Below, in pieces: positions 24,469 to 32,858 of a stretch of DNA of 64,000 bases (its first letter is position 1; the number at the start of each line of letters is the position of its first letter). The notes beneath the pieces were generated by a model, which was not told where the DNA came from, ran no database searches, and was given only the letters and a program-made list of their open reading frames with translations. The position numbers and the translations under genes are program-made. This stretch comes from CAYLPU01 sp964385635 (GTDB lineage Bacteria > Chloroflexota > Anaerolineae > B4-G1): positions 53,106 to 117,105 of the forward strand of contig CAYLPU010000002.1 in assembly GCA_964385635.1 (NCBI GenBank). Direction: 5' to 3'.

Positions 24469-25131
24469 TCACTGTCCGGTGCTGTCGGTGAAAAGGCCAA
24501 TGCGCAGCGCAAACTTCACCAACTCTACCTCGTCCTGGAAACCGAGCTTGGTCATCAGATTCTCCCGATGCCGGGCCACGGTTTTGGGGCTAATGCACAG
24601 AATCTCGGAGATTTCATGCCGGGTACGCCCCTCGGCGATGAGCTGCAGGACCTCACGTTGACGCGACGTGAGAAGTTCGTAGGTTCGCTGTCGATCATCC
24701 ACGGGCGCTGCGCGAAGATACGTATCCACTATTGCATTGGAGATGCCGGGGCTGAGATATTTCTCGCCTCGATGTGCTGCCTCGATGGCGAGTTGGAGTT
24801 CATTGTACACAGCGCGCTTGAGCACGTACGCCGACGCGCCCACTCGCAGTGACTGGTGGACGTAGATCTCGTCTGTGTACATAGACAGGATGACAACCTT
24901 GGTATCAGACTCTTGGCTGGTAATCTGGGCCGTCGCCTCGAGGCCGTTCATACCGGGCATGCCGATGTCCATCACGACCACGTCGGGATGCAGTTTCTCG
25001 ACCAACTGCAATGCTTCCCGCCCATCGTCAGCCTCCCCGACCACCGTGAACCTGGGTTTGGATTCCAGCAACACTCGCAAGCCCTGCCGAACCAGGGTGT
25101 GATCGTCAGCCAATAGTACGCGAATGGCCAT
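24469..25131 (-). CDS. NarL/FixJ-family response regulator
   Basis: 220 residues. The receiver domain (1-120) has the acidic pocket (LLADDH), the phosphorylated Asp in VVVMDIGMPG (about residue 54), the switch Thr/Ser (VILSMY) and Lys (VLKRA). The C-terminal LuxR-type helix-turn-helix (LTSRQREVLQLIAEGRTRHEISEIL, split across about 150-175) binds DNA. No histidine kinase is adjacent, so it is an orphan here. The start MAIRVLLADD at 25131 is chosen over longer frames because the promoter at 25185-25213 lies inside them. Confidence 0.92.
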   Translation of the reverse strand: MAIRVLLADDHTLVRQGLRVLLESKPRFTVVGEADDGREALQLVEKLHPDVVVMDIGMPGMNGLEATAQITSQESDTKVVILSMYTDEIYVHQSLRVGASAYVLKRAVYNELQLAIEAAHRGEKYLSPGISNAIVDTYLRAAPVDDRQRTYELLTSRQREVLQLIAEGRTRHEISEILCISPKTVARHRENLMTKLGFQDEVELVKFALRIGLFTDSTGQ

Positions 25132-25184
25132 TCTGTCAGTCCCTTCCCCTCGCAGGCTGCGGCATAAGCCGCCTCCCAGAGGTG

Positions 25185-25213
25185 AGTATACCGCACATAG
25201 CACCAGGGCGCAA
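25185..25213 (-). promoter_or_regulatory. promoter of the response regulator gene
   Basis: Minus strand TTGCGC (25208-25213), 17 bases, TATACT (25185-25190). Confidence 0.6.
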
Positions 25214-25231
25214 CTGGCTGGAGGTTGGGAT

Positions 25232-25260
25232 TTGGGGTTTTAGATTCGACATGGTATATT
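25232..25260 (+). promoter_or_regulatory. promoter of the NTPase gene
   Basis: TTGGGG (25232-25237), 17 bases, TATATT (25255-25260). The start point near 25267 lies after the ATG at 25251, which supports the GTG at 25281 as the true start of the NTPase. Confidence 0.5.
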
Positions 25261-25280
25261 ATTGTACAGGGCAAGACAAA

Positions 25281-25826
25281 GTGACTGCACACATCGTCAT
25301 CCTGACCGGCGAGCGCCGCGTAGGCAAGACCACCGTCTGTCATGAGACCATCGCTCTGGCGCAGGCCAGGGGATACATTTGTGGCGGTGTCCTGACCACA
25401 AGCCACCCTAATGGCGCCCGGGACGTGCTCGACGTGCGCAGTGGCGATGTGCGTCGGCTGACCCTGGAACATAACGCGAGACCTGCCGTGATCCAGGGGC
25501 GTTTCCGCTTCGACCCTGGAACCTTGGCATGGGGGAACGTTGCGCTGGCCCGCGCGCACGCCTGTCACCTGCTCGTGGTGGACGAACTGGGGCCACTGGA
25601 AATCGAACAAGGGAAAGGCTGGCTGAAAGCGTTTGACGTGCTGCGAGGAACCAACTTCGCGCTGGCACTCGTCGTTGTCCGCCCTGAGTTGGTGGCGCAG
25701 GCACGACTCCAACTACCAATCAGCGCGACGACTGCCCTCGCCGTGACCCCCCATAACCGAGATAGCCTGCCCGCCGTACTCATGGAGATGCTGGAAAGGG
25801 AACTCGGTTCGACGCCGGAGACCTGA
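25281..25826 (+). CDS. THEP1-type P-loop nucleoside-triphosphatase
   Basis: 181 residues from a GTG start, the usual length for the THEP1/DUF2478 NTPase group. Walker A is GERRVGKTT near the N-terminus and Walker B is LLVVDELGPLE. The family hydrolyses NTPs or, in related proteins, guards phosphorylation reactions; its cellular role is poorly known. It is convergent with sufU, with only 18 bases between stops. An in-frame ATG at 25251 exists but precedes the predicted transcription start. Confidence 0.75.
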   Translation: MTAHIVILTGERRVGKTTVCHETIALAQARGYICGGVLTTSHPNGARDVLDVRSGDVRRLTLEHNARPAVIQGRFRFDPGTLAWGNVALARAHACHLLVVDELGPLEIEQGKGWLKAFDVLRGTNFALALVVVRPELVAQARLQLPISATTALAVTPHNRDSLPAVLMEMLERELGSTPET

Positions 25827-25844
25827 CCACTTGTGAGGTGCCTC

Positions 25845-26219
25845 TTAAGTCTTCTCCAGGCAGGCCAGCCCGCTCTGCAGCACCCGTAGCGGCAATAGTC
25901 CGCACTTGGCCCGCACCGGCCCCAACGTGATGCCCAGCATGCTGAACACGTCCTCGTCCTGCAGCGCCTTCAACTCCTCTACCGTCTTGCCCAGAATCTC
26001 CTCGGTCAACATTGAGGCTGATGCCATACTGATCACACAGCCACGACCGCTGAACCGTGCGTCGCTCACTCGCCCGTCGGCCAGCCGGATATCGAGCCGC
26101 ACCACGTCGCCGCAGACCTGGTTGTCCTGCTCGCAGGAGAGGTCCGCGTCCTCTAACGTCCCCCGGTTGCGGGGATGGCGGTAATGATCAAGGATATGCT
26201 CACGGTATAAGTTCTCCAC
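25845..26219 (-). CDS. sufU: SufU-type Fe-S cluster assembly / sulfur-transfer protein
   Basis: 124 residues. Three cysteines sit in the usual places: NQVCGD, GRGCVIS and AKCGLLPLRVL, with the Asp next to the first Cys. SufU takes sulfur from SufS through a zinc-bound cysteine exchange and passes it on for Fe-S assembly. It starts 20 bases inside the end of sufS (overlapping genes), so the two are translated together, the normal pairing. sufBCD is not in this stretch. The first Cys motif is NQVCGD where NPxCGD is more common. Confidence 0.9.
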   Translation of the reverse strand: MENLYREHILDHYRHPRNRGTLEDADLSCEQDNQVCGDVVRLDIRLADGRVSDARFSGRGCVISMASASMLTEEILGKTVEELKALQDEDVFSMLGITLGPVRAKCGLLPLRVLQSGLACLEKT

Positions 26220-27474
26220 CTGGCTCCCTCAGTTCTCCATTTGCCAGCCAACCCTGTGCCTTCTGGATTCCCTCCACCAGCCGATCCACCTCCTCACGGG
26301 TATTATAGAGGTAAAAACTGGCCCGTGCCGTGGCCTGCAGCCCGAAGCGTTCGTGGAGCGGCTGTGCACAGTGGAAGCCCGCACGGATGGCGATGCCCTC
26401 CCAATCCAATGCCTGAGCCAGATCGTGGGGGTGGATGGATTCGACGGTGAAAGCGACCACCCCGCTCCGCCTCCCGGTCGGCGACCCGATCACGTGTACT
26501 CCCGGCATCTCTGCCAATCGCTCCAGGGCATAGGCCACCAACTCCTGCTCGTGTGCCCACACCGGTTCCAGTCCCACCGTGCTCAGGTAGTCCACCGCCG
26601 CGCCCAGCCCCACTGCCTGAGCGATGGCTGGGGTGCCGGCCTCGAATTTCCAGGGCAGGCCATCCCAACTCGCCTCCGCACGCCCCACCCGCTTGATCAT
26701 TCCCCCGCCGCTGAGGAAAGGCGGCATCTCCTCCAGCAGTTCTGGGCGGCCGTAGAGCACGCCGATACCTGTCGGCCCGCACATCTTGTGGCCGGAAAAG
26801 GCCAGAAAGTCGCAGTTCAGTGCCTCGACATCCACCGGCAGGTGGGGCACACTCTGCGCTGCGTCCACCAGCACCCGCGCACCGGCCGCATGGGCTCGGG
26901 CTATGATCGCCTGCGCCGGATTCACCGTGCCAAGCACGTTGGAAATGTGCGTGAAAGCGACCAACTTGACTGGGCCTTGCAGTAGCCGGTCGAGGGATTC
27001 CAGATCGAGACATCCCTCATCGGTCACGGAGACATAGGCCAGTTCGGCCCCAACCTCCCGCACGAGCAACTGCCAGGGCACCAGGTTGCTGTGGTGCTCC
27101 ATCTCCGTGACGACGATGCGGTCGCCTGGTCCCACGTGGGTCCGTCCCCAGGTGTAGGCCACCAGATTGATCGCCTCCGTCGTGTTGCGGGTGAAAATCA
27201 CGCCGCAGCGGGCTGGGGCATTGATAAACGCGGCGACCTTGTCCCTCGCTTCTTCGTATGCGGCGGTCGCTTCCTCGCTCAGCGTGTGTACCCCCCGGTG
27301 GATGTTGGCATAGTGGGCGCGGTAGAACTCGTCCAGAGCCTCGATCACTGCCCGTGGCCTCTGCGACGAAGCGGCGTTGTCCAGATAAGCCAGTGTCTTG
27401 CCGTGCACCTCCCGTGCCAGGATGGGAAACTCGGCCCGCATGGCGACGGGATCAATCCTCTTCTCGGTATTCAT
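26200..27474 (-). CDS. sufS: SufS-type cysteine desulfurase
   Basis: 424 residues, a PLP enzyme of group II cysteine desulfurases that removes sulfur from cysteine as a persulfide. The PLP lysine is in SGHKMCGPTGIG (about residue 230) and the active-site Cys in RAGFHCAQPLHERFG (about 370), with NTTEAINLVAY earlier. It begins MNTEKRIDPVAMRAEFPIL after a GGAGG site. It is followed directly by sufU. A promoter is recognisable about 85-110 bases upstream. Confidence 0.95.
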   Translation of the reverse strand: MNTEKRIDPVAMRAEFPILAREVHGKTLAYLDNAASSQRPRAVIEALDEFYRAHYANIHRGVHTLSEEATAAYEEARDKVAAFINAPARCGVIFTRNTTEAINLVAYTWGRTHVGPGDRIVVTEMEHHSNLVPWQLLVREVGAELAYVSVTDEGCLDLESLDRLLQGPVKLVAFTHISNVLGTVNPAQAIIARAHAAGARVLVDAAQSVPHLPVDVEALNCDFLAFSGHKMCGPTGIGVLYGRPELLEEMPPFLSGGGMIKRVGRAEASWDGLPWKFEAGTPAIAQAVGLGAAVDYLSTVGLEPVWAHEQELVAYALERLAEMPGVHVIGSPTGRRSGVVAFTVESIHPHDLAQALDWEGIAIRAGFHCAQPLHERFGLQATARASFYLYNTREEVDRLVEGIQKAQGWLANGELREPGGELIP

Positions 27475-27557
27475 GTTCCGCCTCCGCCTGAAGCCCTACC
27501 GAAGCCCAATCCTTCCGCTCCTCGACTATGCCCATACCTTACCCCCGTGCAGTAGGG

Positions 27558-27586
27558 AGTATATCATGACCCCAGGTTATTGAGAA
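27558..27586 (-). promoter_or_regulatory. probable sufS promoter
   Basis: Minus strand TTCTCA (27581-27586), 17 bases, TATACT (27558-27563). The -35 box matches only partly. Confidence 0.5.
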
Positions 27587-27616
27587 GACACTGCCCAGAG
27601 GTGTCCCAGAAAGAGA

Positions 27617-27641
27617 ACACCGGCGCTTTGAGCGCCGGTGT
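27617..27641 (-). terminator. terminator after the SCP2-domain gene
   Basis: Perfect 11-base stem ACACCGGCGCT / AGCGCCGGTGT with a 3-base loop, followed on the minus strand by TCTCTTTCT. It separates the SCP2 gene from sufS. Confidence 0.75.
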
Positions 27642-27669
27642 CCTGTCACGAGCAAGCCGGATGCGCTGC

Positions 27670-27993
27670 CTAGCCGAAGAACGTCTGCAACCGCATCGCC
27701 AATGACATATCTCCTTCGATCTTGATCTTGCCTTGCATAAAGGCGGCCATCGCGTTCAGGTCGCCGTTGACCATCGCCACGAAGTCCGCGGCTGCCATTT
27801 TCAATGTCATCGTTGGGGTTGCTGTGGCCTCCTCGGTGACGCTGAGTTGACCATCTGCGATGGTCGCAGTCCATTGCCCGCCTCCCTCACCGGAAAGGTC
27901 GAACAGTATCACAGCATCTACCCCAGCCACTTTCTGGGGATCAACCGATTTTAGCGCTTCCAGTGCCTGGGATGCGCTCGTATATTCAGGCAT
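27670..27993 (-). CDS. SCP2 sterol-binding domain protein
   Basis: 107 residues forming a single SCP2-like lipid-binding domain: AVILFDLSGEGGGQW, then the strand TPTMTLKMAAADFVAMVNG and the typical ending MQGKIKIEGDMSLAMRLQTFF. Such proteins hold a hydrophobic ligand in a cavity; the bacterial ligand is unknown. It has a near-perfect promoter overlapping the end of polA and a strong terminator, so it is transcribed alone. Confidence 0.88.
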   Translation of the reverse strand: MPEYTSASQALEALKSVDPQKVAGVDAVILFDLSGEGGGQWTATIADGQLSVTEEATATPTMTLKMAAADFVAMVNGDLNAMAAFMQGKIKIEGDMSLAMRLQTFFG

Positions 27994-28028
27994 TTTTGTC
28001 CTCCTGGTGGAATTTGGTATCGGAGCAG

Positions 28029-28057
28029 AGTATAGACGGATTTGTTCAATCTGTCAA
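28029..28057 (-). promoter_or_regulatory. promoter of the SCP2-domain gene
   Basis: Minus strand TTGACA (28052-28057), 17 bases, TATACT (28029-28034): close to consensus. It overlaps the last codons of polA. Confidence 0.8.
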
Positions 28058-30880
28058 ACGGACTTTCCCTCCGGGGTTGGACACTGGCTCCATCTCCTCC
28101 CAATTCTGCCCCACCTTGAGATCGGCCTTGAGAGGAGCCTTGAGTTCGAAGGCGTTCTCCATCACCTCGCGCATCAGCGGCGCGACGGTCTCCACCTCCT
28201 CCTCGGGGGCCTCGACGACCAACTCGTCGTGCACCTGCAGGATCATACGCGCCCGAAGCGAGCGCTCCCGCAGCGCCCGGTGCAGGCGGATGGTGGCGAT
28301 GTTGATGATGTCGGCGGCGGTGCCCTGGATAGGAGCGTTGATCGCCATACGCTCGGCGGCCTGGCGCACGTTGTGGGGAGCCTTGCTGCCAGGGCGCAAC
28401 TCGGGGAAGTAGCGCCGGCGTCCCAGCAGCGTCTCCACGTACCCCTGCCGCGTGGCGAGCGCCTTGGTGGTGTCAATGTACTCCCGCACCCTGGGGAATC
28501 GCTCGAAGTAGGCCCTGATGAAATCCTCGGCCTCGGCCTGCGTCAGACCGGTGGCGTTGGACAACCCGTAAGCGGTCTGTCCGTAGGAAAGGCCAAAGTT
28601 CACCGCCTTCGCCACCCGCCGCATATCGGGGGTCACTTCCGCCAGCGGGACGCCCATGATGGCGGCGGCGGTGCTGGCGTGGATGTCCTCGCCGCGGGCG
28701 AACGCGCCCAGCAGTCCCTCGTCGCCAGAGATGTGGGCCATCACGCGCAGCTCCACCTGCGAGTAGTCGGCGCCGATCAGTTTCCAGCCCGGTTCAGCGA
28801 CGAAGGCCCGCCGCACCTGACGTCCCAACGGTGTGCGGATAGGGATGTTCTGGAGGTTGGGGGCACTGCTGCTCAGTCGCCCCGTTACAGTCCCAGTCTG
28901 GTTGTAGGTGGTGTGCAGCCGCCCGGTGCGCGGATTGACCAGCCGGGGCAGTGCATCCACGTAGGTGGATTTCAGTTTGGCCAGTGTCCGCTGCTCCAGG
29001 ATGAGGTCAATCACTGAGTGTTTCCCTCGCAGCCTCTCCAGCACCCCAGCCGCCGTCGAGAAGTGGTCGGACTTGGTACGCCGCAACCCTTGCGTAGGTA
29101 GCCTCAGTCTCTTGAATAGGGCGTCGGAGAGTTGCTGGGTCGAATTGACGTTGAAGGAGTAGCCGACTATCTCCTGGATACGGACCTCCAGTTCGCCCAG
29201 ATGCACAGACAGCTCCTCAGACATCTGCTCCAGCAGCGTGGCATCGAGCCTCATGCCGGCCATCTCCATTGCTGCCAACACCGGCACCAACGGCATCTCC
29301 ACTTCGGTAAAAAGCGACCAGAGGTGCTTTTCCTTCAATTCCGCCGCGAGGATCGTAACCAGGCGATGGGTCATGTCCACATCAGCGCAAGCATAGGGAG
29401 CCACCTGGGCGACTCCCACTTGATCCATCGTCAGTTGCCCTTTGCCCTTGCCCTTCCTCTTGCCAATGAGATCGGTGATGGGAGTCATCTGCTGCTTGAG
29501 CCGCGCCCAGGCCAGGTTCTTGAGCCCCAGGTTCCTGGAGGCCGGGTTGATCAACCACTCGGCGACCATCGTATCGAAGGCCAACCCTTTCACCCGCGCT
29601 CCGGCTTGTTCCAATACCGTCAGGTCGTACTTGAGGTTGTGGCCGTACTTGGACTGTCCGGCGTCTTCCAGCAGTGGGACCAGCGTTTCGAGCACCATCC
29701 CCAGTTCCAGTTGAGGGTCGTCGGGCGGAGCCTTGACCGGAATGTAGTAGCCCCGCTCGGGTCCGTCGGTGAGGGCTATGCCGACCAGTTCGGCCTGCAT
29801 CGGATCGGTGCCAGTCGTCTCGGTATCGAGGGTCAGCGCCGTCGCGCTCTCCAACTGTGCCACCAACTGGCGCAGGGCTTCCCCGTCGGCGACGATCTGG
29901 TAACCAGCCCCAGGAGCCGCCACGGGCGGCGCGGCTGGTGCTTCACCGAACAGGCTGAGTTGGTGAACCGCTCCCGCTGGCCCTTGCTGGGGCCGGTCTC
30001 CCGACCGAGCATCCGGCTGCCGCAGCCGATCGGCCAGTGAACGGAATTCCAATTCGCGGAAGAGGTCCATCACCTGCTCGCGGTCGAAGGCGTGCACGCG
30101 GCACACGTCGAGATCGAGTTGCACCGGTGCGTCGCGCTCGATGGTCGCCAGGCGGCGGCTGAGAAAGGCCAGGTCCTGCCCTGTCTCCAGTTTGTTCCGA
30201 AAACGGGTCTGAATCTCGTTCAGGTGCTCGTAGATGTTCTCCAATGATCCGTACTGTTTGAGCAACTTGACACCGGTTTTCTCACCGACGCCGGGCACAC
30301 CTGGGATATTATCAGATTTATCGCCCATCATGGCCTTGAGATCTACCAATTGAGTCGGGGGCAGCCCGTAGCGCCGCTTCACTCCCTCTAGGTCGTAGAC
30401 AACAGTGTCGGAGAAGCGCCAGCGGGAGGTGAGGACGTGGGTGTGTTCGTCCACCAGTTGCAGGAGATCCATGTCACCGGTGACGATGAGCACATCAACT
30501 CCCTGTTCTCCCGCCTGGCGGGCCAGTGTCCCCAATAGATCATCCGCCTCGTACCCCTCCTGCTCGAAGATGGGGATGTCCAACGCCTTCACCACCTGGC
30601 GGATACGCTCCATCTGGGGAACCATCTCCTCGGGCATCTTCGCGCGGTGGGCTTTGTAGTCGGCGTACATGTCGTAGCGGAAAGTGCGTCCTTTATCGAA
30701 GGTGACGGCAAGGTGGGTAGGCTGCTCTTCGCGCAAGACGTTGAGCAACATTGAGATAAAGCCATAGACGGCATTGGTTAACTCGCCTTGCGTGGTCTTC
30801 ATATCCTCGGGCAGGGCATGGAAGGCACGATAGGCCAGCGCGTGGCCGTCGATCAAGACCAGTTTCTTCTTTTGGGGCAT
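28046..30880 (-). CDS. polA: DNA polymerase I
   Basis: 944 residues with all three domains. The 5'-3' exonuclease (about 1-290) has the metal-binding cluster EADDLLGT and TGDMDLLQLV. The 3'-5' proofreading domain (about 330-510) keeps its acidic residues (LTLDTETTGTDP, YGHNLKYDL, YACADVDMTH), so proofreading is predicted active. The polymerase domain has TGRLSSSAPNLQNIP, motif A DYSQVELR, motif B RRVAKAVNFGLSYG and motif C VHDEL. The O-helix has Phe at the position that favours dNTPs over ddNTPs. It fills gaps in repair and Okazaki processing. The segment at about 295-320 (ARSGDRPQQGPAG) is a low-complexity linker. Confidence 0.97.
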   Translation of the reverse strand: MPQKKKLVLIDGHALAYRAFHALPEDMKTTQGELTNAVYGFISMLLNVLREEQPTHLAVTFDKGRTFRYDMYADYKAHRAKMPEEMVPQMERIRQVVKALDIPIFEQEGYEADDLLGTLARQAGEQGVDVLIVTGDMDLLQLVDEHTHVLTSRWRFSDTVVYDLEGVKRRYGLPPTQLVDLKAMMGDKSDNIPGVPGVGEKTGVKLLKQYGSLENIYEHLNEIQTRFRNKLETGQDLAFLSRRLATIERDAPVQLDLDVCRVHAFDREQVMDLFRELEFRSLADRLRQPDARSGDRPQQGPAGAVHQLSLFGEAPAAPPVAAPGAGYQIVADGEALRQLVAQLESATALTLDTETTGTDPMQAELVGIALTDGPERGYYIPVKAPPDDPQLELGMVLETLVPLLEDAGQSKYGHNLKYDLTVLEQAGARVKGLAFDTMVAEWLINPASRNLGLKNLAWARLKQQMTPITDLIGKRKGKGKGQLTMDQVGVAQVAPYACADVDMTHRLVTILAAELKEKHLWSLFTEVEMPLVPVLAAMEMAGMRLDATLLEQMSEELSVHLGELEVRIQEIVGYSFNVNSTQQLSDALFKRLRLPTQGLRRTKSDHFSTAAGVLERLRGKHSVIDLILEQRTLAKLKSTYVDALPRLVNPRTGRLHTTYNQTGTVTGRLSSSAPNLQNIPIRTPLGRQVRRAFVAEPGWKLIGADYSQVELRVMAHISGDEGLLGAFARGEDIHASTAAAIMGVPLAEVTPDMRRVAKAVNFGLSYGQTAYGLSNATGLTQAEAEDFIRAYFERFPRVREYIDTTKALATRQGYVETLLGRRRYFPELRPGSKAPHNVRQAAERMAINAPIQGTAADIINIATIRLHRALRERSLRARMILQVHDELVVEAPEEEVETVAPLMREVMENAFELKAPLKADLKVGQNWEEMEPVSNPGGKVRLTD

Positions 30881-30893
30881 GCCTCTCCTTGAT

Positions 30894-30934
30894 GGTGGAT
30901 GTTGGAAACTGGATATTGGCTACTGGCTACTGGG
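30894..30934. repeat. 7-base tandem repeat between polA and the REC-roadblock gene
   Basis: Irregular units of the TGGATxT/TGGCTAC type, related to the repeats in rsmA and mutS. It supplies the last codons of the facing gene. Confidence 0.55.
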
Positions 30935-31760
30935 ATGCGCTTATCAGAGTTCTCAGTGCTTCTGCCGTTTCCTTGGCTCGGTGACGGATTATGCCAAGCG
31001 GCACGCTGGCCCGCAAGGCCGCCGAGAGGATAATGCCCTCGGCGATAGCCAGCGAATAGAACATGTGCTCGCCACCATCCACACTCTGTTCAAAGCGCAG
31101 TTGCTCCTGGCCCAGGATTTGCGCCACGCGGGCCGAGGTATGCCAACTTTCGGCGACGGCCTGCGCCAGTTCGCCTGCCTCCTCGGCCGAGAGCCGGCCG
31201 GTGTGGGCAATCAACTTTCTCTCGCAAGTCAAGATTACCGCTTCGGCGTTGATTTCCTGAGACAGCACGGTCATCTCCTGGACGATCTCTGGAATATACT
31301 CAGGCGGCACATCTATCTTTTCAGCGCTGCTCACGGCAAGCCGGCCGGATGCCGTGTCCGGTTCTACACCCTCGGCGGTGTCTGGAGTTCCGACCATGGG
31401 CCGCGCCAACGCGTCGGCGATACGTCCCGGCAATTCAGGGAGGAAGAAGGGTTTGGGCAGGACACCCTGCACGTCCAGGTCAGCCAGTTCGGGGGGGAGT
31501 TCCTCTCCTACAAGCGGGATCAGCATCAGTCGCAAGTTAGCCCGCTGCTGGCGCAGCATGCGGGCGATCGTGGCCCCATCTGGATCGGTCAGGCCCATGT
31601 CTATGATGACCAGGTTGAACTCGGAGGTGCTCAGTTCCTGCAGCGCCTCGTCCCCACTGGTCGTCACGCTTGCGCTGTACTCACCCCCCTGCTCCAGGCT
31701 CTCCTGGAGCATAGTGGCGAAGGCTTCGTTGCTATCTACGATCAGGATTCGATGGATCAT
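30927..31760 (-). CDS. receiver-domain protein with roadblock-like C-terminal domain
   Basis: 277 residues. Residues 1-120 form a CheY-like receiver (IVDSNEA, phospho-Asp in LVIIDMGLTDPDG, Lys in LPKPFF). One of the two metal-binding acidic residues is replaced, since the pocket reads VDSN and not VDDN. After a linker, residues about 155-275 resemble a roadblock/LC7 domain (AEAVILTCERKLIAHTGRL, then YSLAIAEGIILSAAL). Such a fusion could link phosphorylation to a small GTPase like the one at 10138. Its promoter is nearly the same as that of tpiA. The C-terminal SASQ is encoded by the adjacent repeat. Confidence 0.75.
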   Translation of the reverse strand: MIHRILIVDSNEAFATMLQESLEQGGEYSASVTTSGDEALQELSTSEFNLVIIDMGLTDPDGATIARMLRQQRANLRLMLIPLVGEELPPELADLDVQGVLPKPFFLPELPGRIADALARPMVGTPDTAEGVEPDTASGRLAVSSAEKIDVPPEYIPEIVQEMTVLSQEINAEAVILTCERKLIAHTGRLSAEEAGELAQAVAESWHTSARVAQILGQEQLRFEQSVDGGEHMFYSLAIAEGIILSAALRASVPLGIIRHRAKETAEALRTLISASQ

Positions 31761-31805
31761 CAGTCACCCTTTCTCGGTGGTCAGGATCTGTCATTGGTTT
31801 TGTCC

Positions 31806-31834
31806 ATTTTACCGGGGAGACGAGGAAAAGTCAA
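31806..31834 (-). promoter_or_regulatory. promoter of the REC-roadblock gene
   Basis: Minus strand TTGACT (31829-31834), 17 bases, TAAAAT (31806-31811). The 34 bases around it differ from the tpiA promoter region at only three positions. Confidence 0.7.
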
Positions 31835-31884
31835 CATTCACGGGTGTAATGCATAAGACGCAATTACGCTCTTTTTTTCTTCAC

Positions 31885-31913
31885 TTGGCTTCCACGTCCG
31901 GTAGTGGTATAAT
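31885..31913 (+). promoter_or_regulatory. promoter of the microcompartment operon
   Basis: TTGGCT (31885-31890), 17 bases, TATAAT (31908-31913). The predicted start is near 31920, about 33 bases before the GTG of the first gene. No operator-like repeat was recognised between promoter and gene. Confidence 0.75.
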
Positions 31914-31952
31914 CCGTGTCCAGTAATTCGAGGGATAACGGGGAGAGATCAG

Positions 31953-32726
31953 GTGCTGGACGAGAATCAGATTCGCCAAATGGTGCGCCGTGTGGTCTAC
32001 CGCACGTTGGGGTTGCCACGAGTCTCCCGGCCGGTGGCTACCCGACCCCTGGTGACAGAGGCGGACGTCCAGGCTGTTTCGGTTGGGGAACAGCTCTCCG
32101 TTCCCCAGGGGGCGCTCATCACTCCCCTGGCCTGGCAGGTGGCCCTGGAGCGGCACGTGACCATGGTTGGGGCAGGAGCAGCAGCGCCCGCACTGTCGTT
32201 GACTGACGTACCGCGTACCGACCCCACCACCGCGGGCCAGCGGACTTCGATGGGCCCGGCCGAAACGACTGTTGCCATCGGTGCCGACCACGGCGGGTAC
32301 GAGTTAAAGGAGATGCTGAAGGGCTACCTGGGCGAGTTGGGTTACAGTGTCATGGACTGCGGAACCGACGGCACCAACTCGGTGGACTACCCGGACTTCG
32401 CCTTTGCGGTGGCGCAGTTGGTGGCCCGGGGCCGCGCCTGGCGTGGCATCGTTGTGGACGGCGCGGGCATCGGCTCGTGCATGACGGCCAACAAGGTGCC
32501 AGGTGTGCGCGCTGGCCTTTGCTACGACCAGGCCACAGCCGCCAATAGCCGCGAGCATAACGATGCCAACGTGTTGACGTTGGGTGCTGGGCTGATTGGC
32601 CCCAACCTGGCACGGCAGATCGTCAAAACGTGGCTTAAGACCCCCTTCGGCGGCGGGCGGCACGCGCGGCGAGTGGACAAGATTGTGGAAATCGAACGAC
32701 GATTCTCGTTGTACAGGAAAACATAG
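31953..32726 (+). CDS. RpiB/LacAB-type sugar-phosphate isomerase with encapsulation peptide
   Basis: 257 residues from a GTG after GGGGAGAG. The C-terminal about 150 residues are an RpiB-type isomerase (AIGADHGGYELKEMLKGYL, DGAGIGSCMTANK, CYDQATAANSREHNDANVL), interconverting aldose and ketose phosphates. The active-site Cys of RpiB lies in the GxGxGxCxxANK-like motif GAGIGSCMTANK. The extra about 105 N-terminal residues start with LDENQIRQMVRRVVYRTLG, an amphipathic helix of the kind that targets cargo into microcompartments. A segment LITPLAWQVALERHV follows, resembling short motifs in other microcompartment proteins. First gene of the shell operon; cargo status is inferred. Confidence 0.88.
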   Translation: MLDENQIRQMVRRVVYRTLGLPRVSRPVATRPLVTEADVQAVSVGEQLSVPQGALITPLAWQVALERHVTMVGAGAAAPALSLTDVPRTDPTTAGQRTSMGPAETTVAIGADHGGYELKEMLKGYLGELGYSVMDCGTDGTNSVDYPDFAFAVAQLVARGRAWRGIVVDGAGIGSCMTANKVPGVRAGLCYDQATAANSREHNDANVLTLGAGLIGPNLARQIVKTWLKTPFGGGRHARRVDKIVEIERRFSLYRKT

Positions 32727-32740
32727 GGAACTGCGTTCCA

Positions 32741-32772
32741 ATGACAAATGAATAAATGACAAATGACCAAAA
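32741..32772. repeat. 7/8-base tandem repeat in the rpiB-deoC gap
   Basis: ATGACAA/ATGAATAA/ATGACAA/ATGACCA units. A related array lies at 62126-62164 in the PLD gene. The rest of the 132-base gap shows nothing else. Confidence 0.65.
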
Positions 32773-32858
32773 GGTGGCTCAACATTCTGAATGTCATTCC
32801 GAATCCGAGGGCAATAATGACCTATCCGTTGATGTCCTGAAATCCGTATTCTTGAGCG